DNA of 22,763 nt from an uncultured Eubacteriales bacterium. GTDB taxonomy: Bacteria > Bacillota > Clostridia > Christensenellales > CAG-138. Made by a program: the position numbers and the translations under genes. This document shows positions 22,713-22,763 of this stretch, in pieces (positions within the stretch are counted from its first letter, which is position 1; each line of letters starts with the position of its first letter). Below the pieces are notes generated by a model. The model did not search any database and was not told where the DNA came from. It saw only the letters and a list, made by a program, of their open reading frames with translations. The stretch is from positions 1 to 22,763 of the forward strand of contig UQGA01000022.1 in assembly GCA_900540495.1 (NCBI GenBank), given 5' to 3'.

Positions 22713-22763
22713 GCGGGTGTAGCTCAGTGGCAGAGCTCCAGCTTCCCAAGCTGGCTATGTGGG
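22713..22763 (+). tRNA. tRNA-Gly(CCC), 3' end outside window
   Basis: The acceptor strand GCGGGTG (22713-22719) is followed by a D-arm (GCTC 22722-22725 with GAGC 22733-22736). The anticodon arm is CCAGC-TTCCCAA-GCTGG (22738-22754) with anticodon CCC at 22745-22747, reading GGG glycine codons. The variable region begins, and the T-arm and acceptor 3' strand are cut off by the window end. Confidence 0.93.

Overview
The window looks like a high-GC, spore-forming member of the Clostridia (Firmicutes). The evidence is a GC-rich chromosome, the sporulation pair spmA-spmB preceded by a sigma-E-type promoter, Soj/Spo0J-type ParA/ParB with three parS sites, a MecA_N-type class B penicillin-binding protein with a lipobox, and sigma-A promoters of TTGaca/TATAAT type. 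A more exact placement (for example a Christensenellales- or Oscillospirales-like gut lineage) is only inference.

Layout. 1-~770: a clearly AT-richer tail holding the 3' part of an AraC-family regulator, then a cluster of five inverted repeats that resembles the non-coding end or transfer region of an integrated mobile element. 990-1706 (-): deoD, purine nucleoside phosphorylase. 1707-2249: a regulatory stretch with a good promoter, a 54-bp CAGA tetranucleotide repeat inside a possible leader ORF, and an intrinsic terminator lying before the next gene. 2250-4996 (+): a large cell-wall-anchored beta-helix surface protein gene broken by one frameshift and one nonsense codon. 5168-10564 (-): a THUMP-like/UPF0020 methyltransferase overlapping murG, then a class B PBP with its own promoter and terminator. 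10866-11977 (+): spmA-spmB. 11978-14178: parS - pyrimidine-rich spacer - parS - parA - parB - parS. 14255-16213 (-): metG, divergent from pth (+), with overlapping -35 boxes. 17108-20575: mfd. 20618-22000: a PrsA/SurA-like foldase lipoprotein. 22098-22416 (-): two tiny overlapping ORFs. 22713-end: tRNA-Gly(CCC), cut by the window edge.

How it fits together. Most of the window is core housekeeping: nucleoside salvage, peptidoglycan synthesis (MurG makes lipid II, the PBP cross-links it), chromosome partitioning, translation (MetRS, Pth, tRNA-Gly), transcription-coupled repair (Mfd), protein export/folding and spore maturation. The accessory part is the left 5 kb. Its most interesting feature is the leader of the surface-protein gene. 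There the number of CAGA units sets the reading frame of a possible leader peptide that either stops 11 nt before the terminator or is translated straight through it, ending at an ATGA overlap with a start codon in frame with the surface protein. This is a hypothesis for phase-variable attenuation. The downstream gene is disrupted in this sequence.
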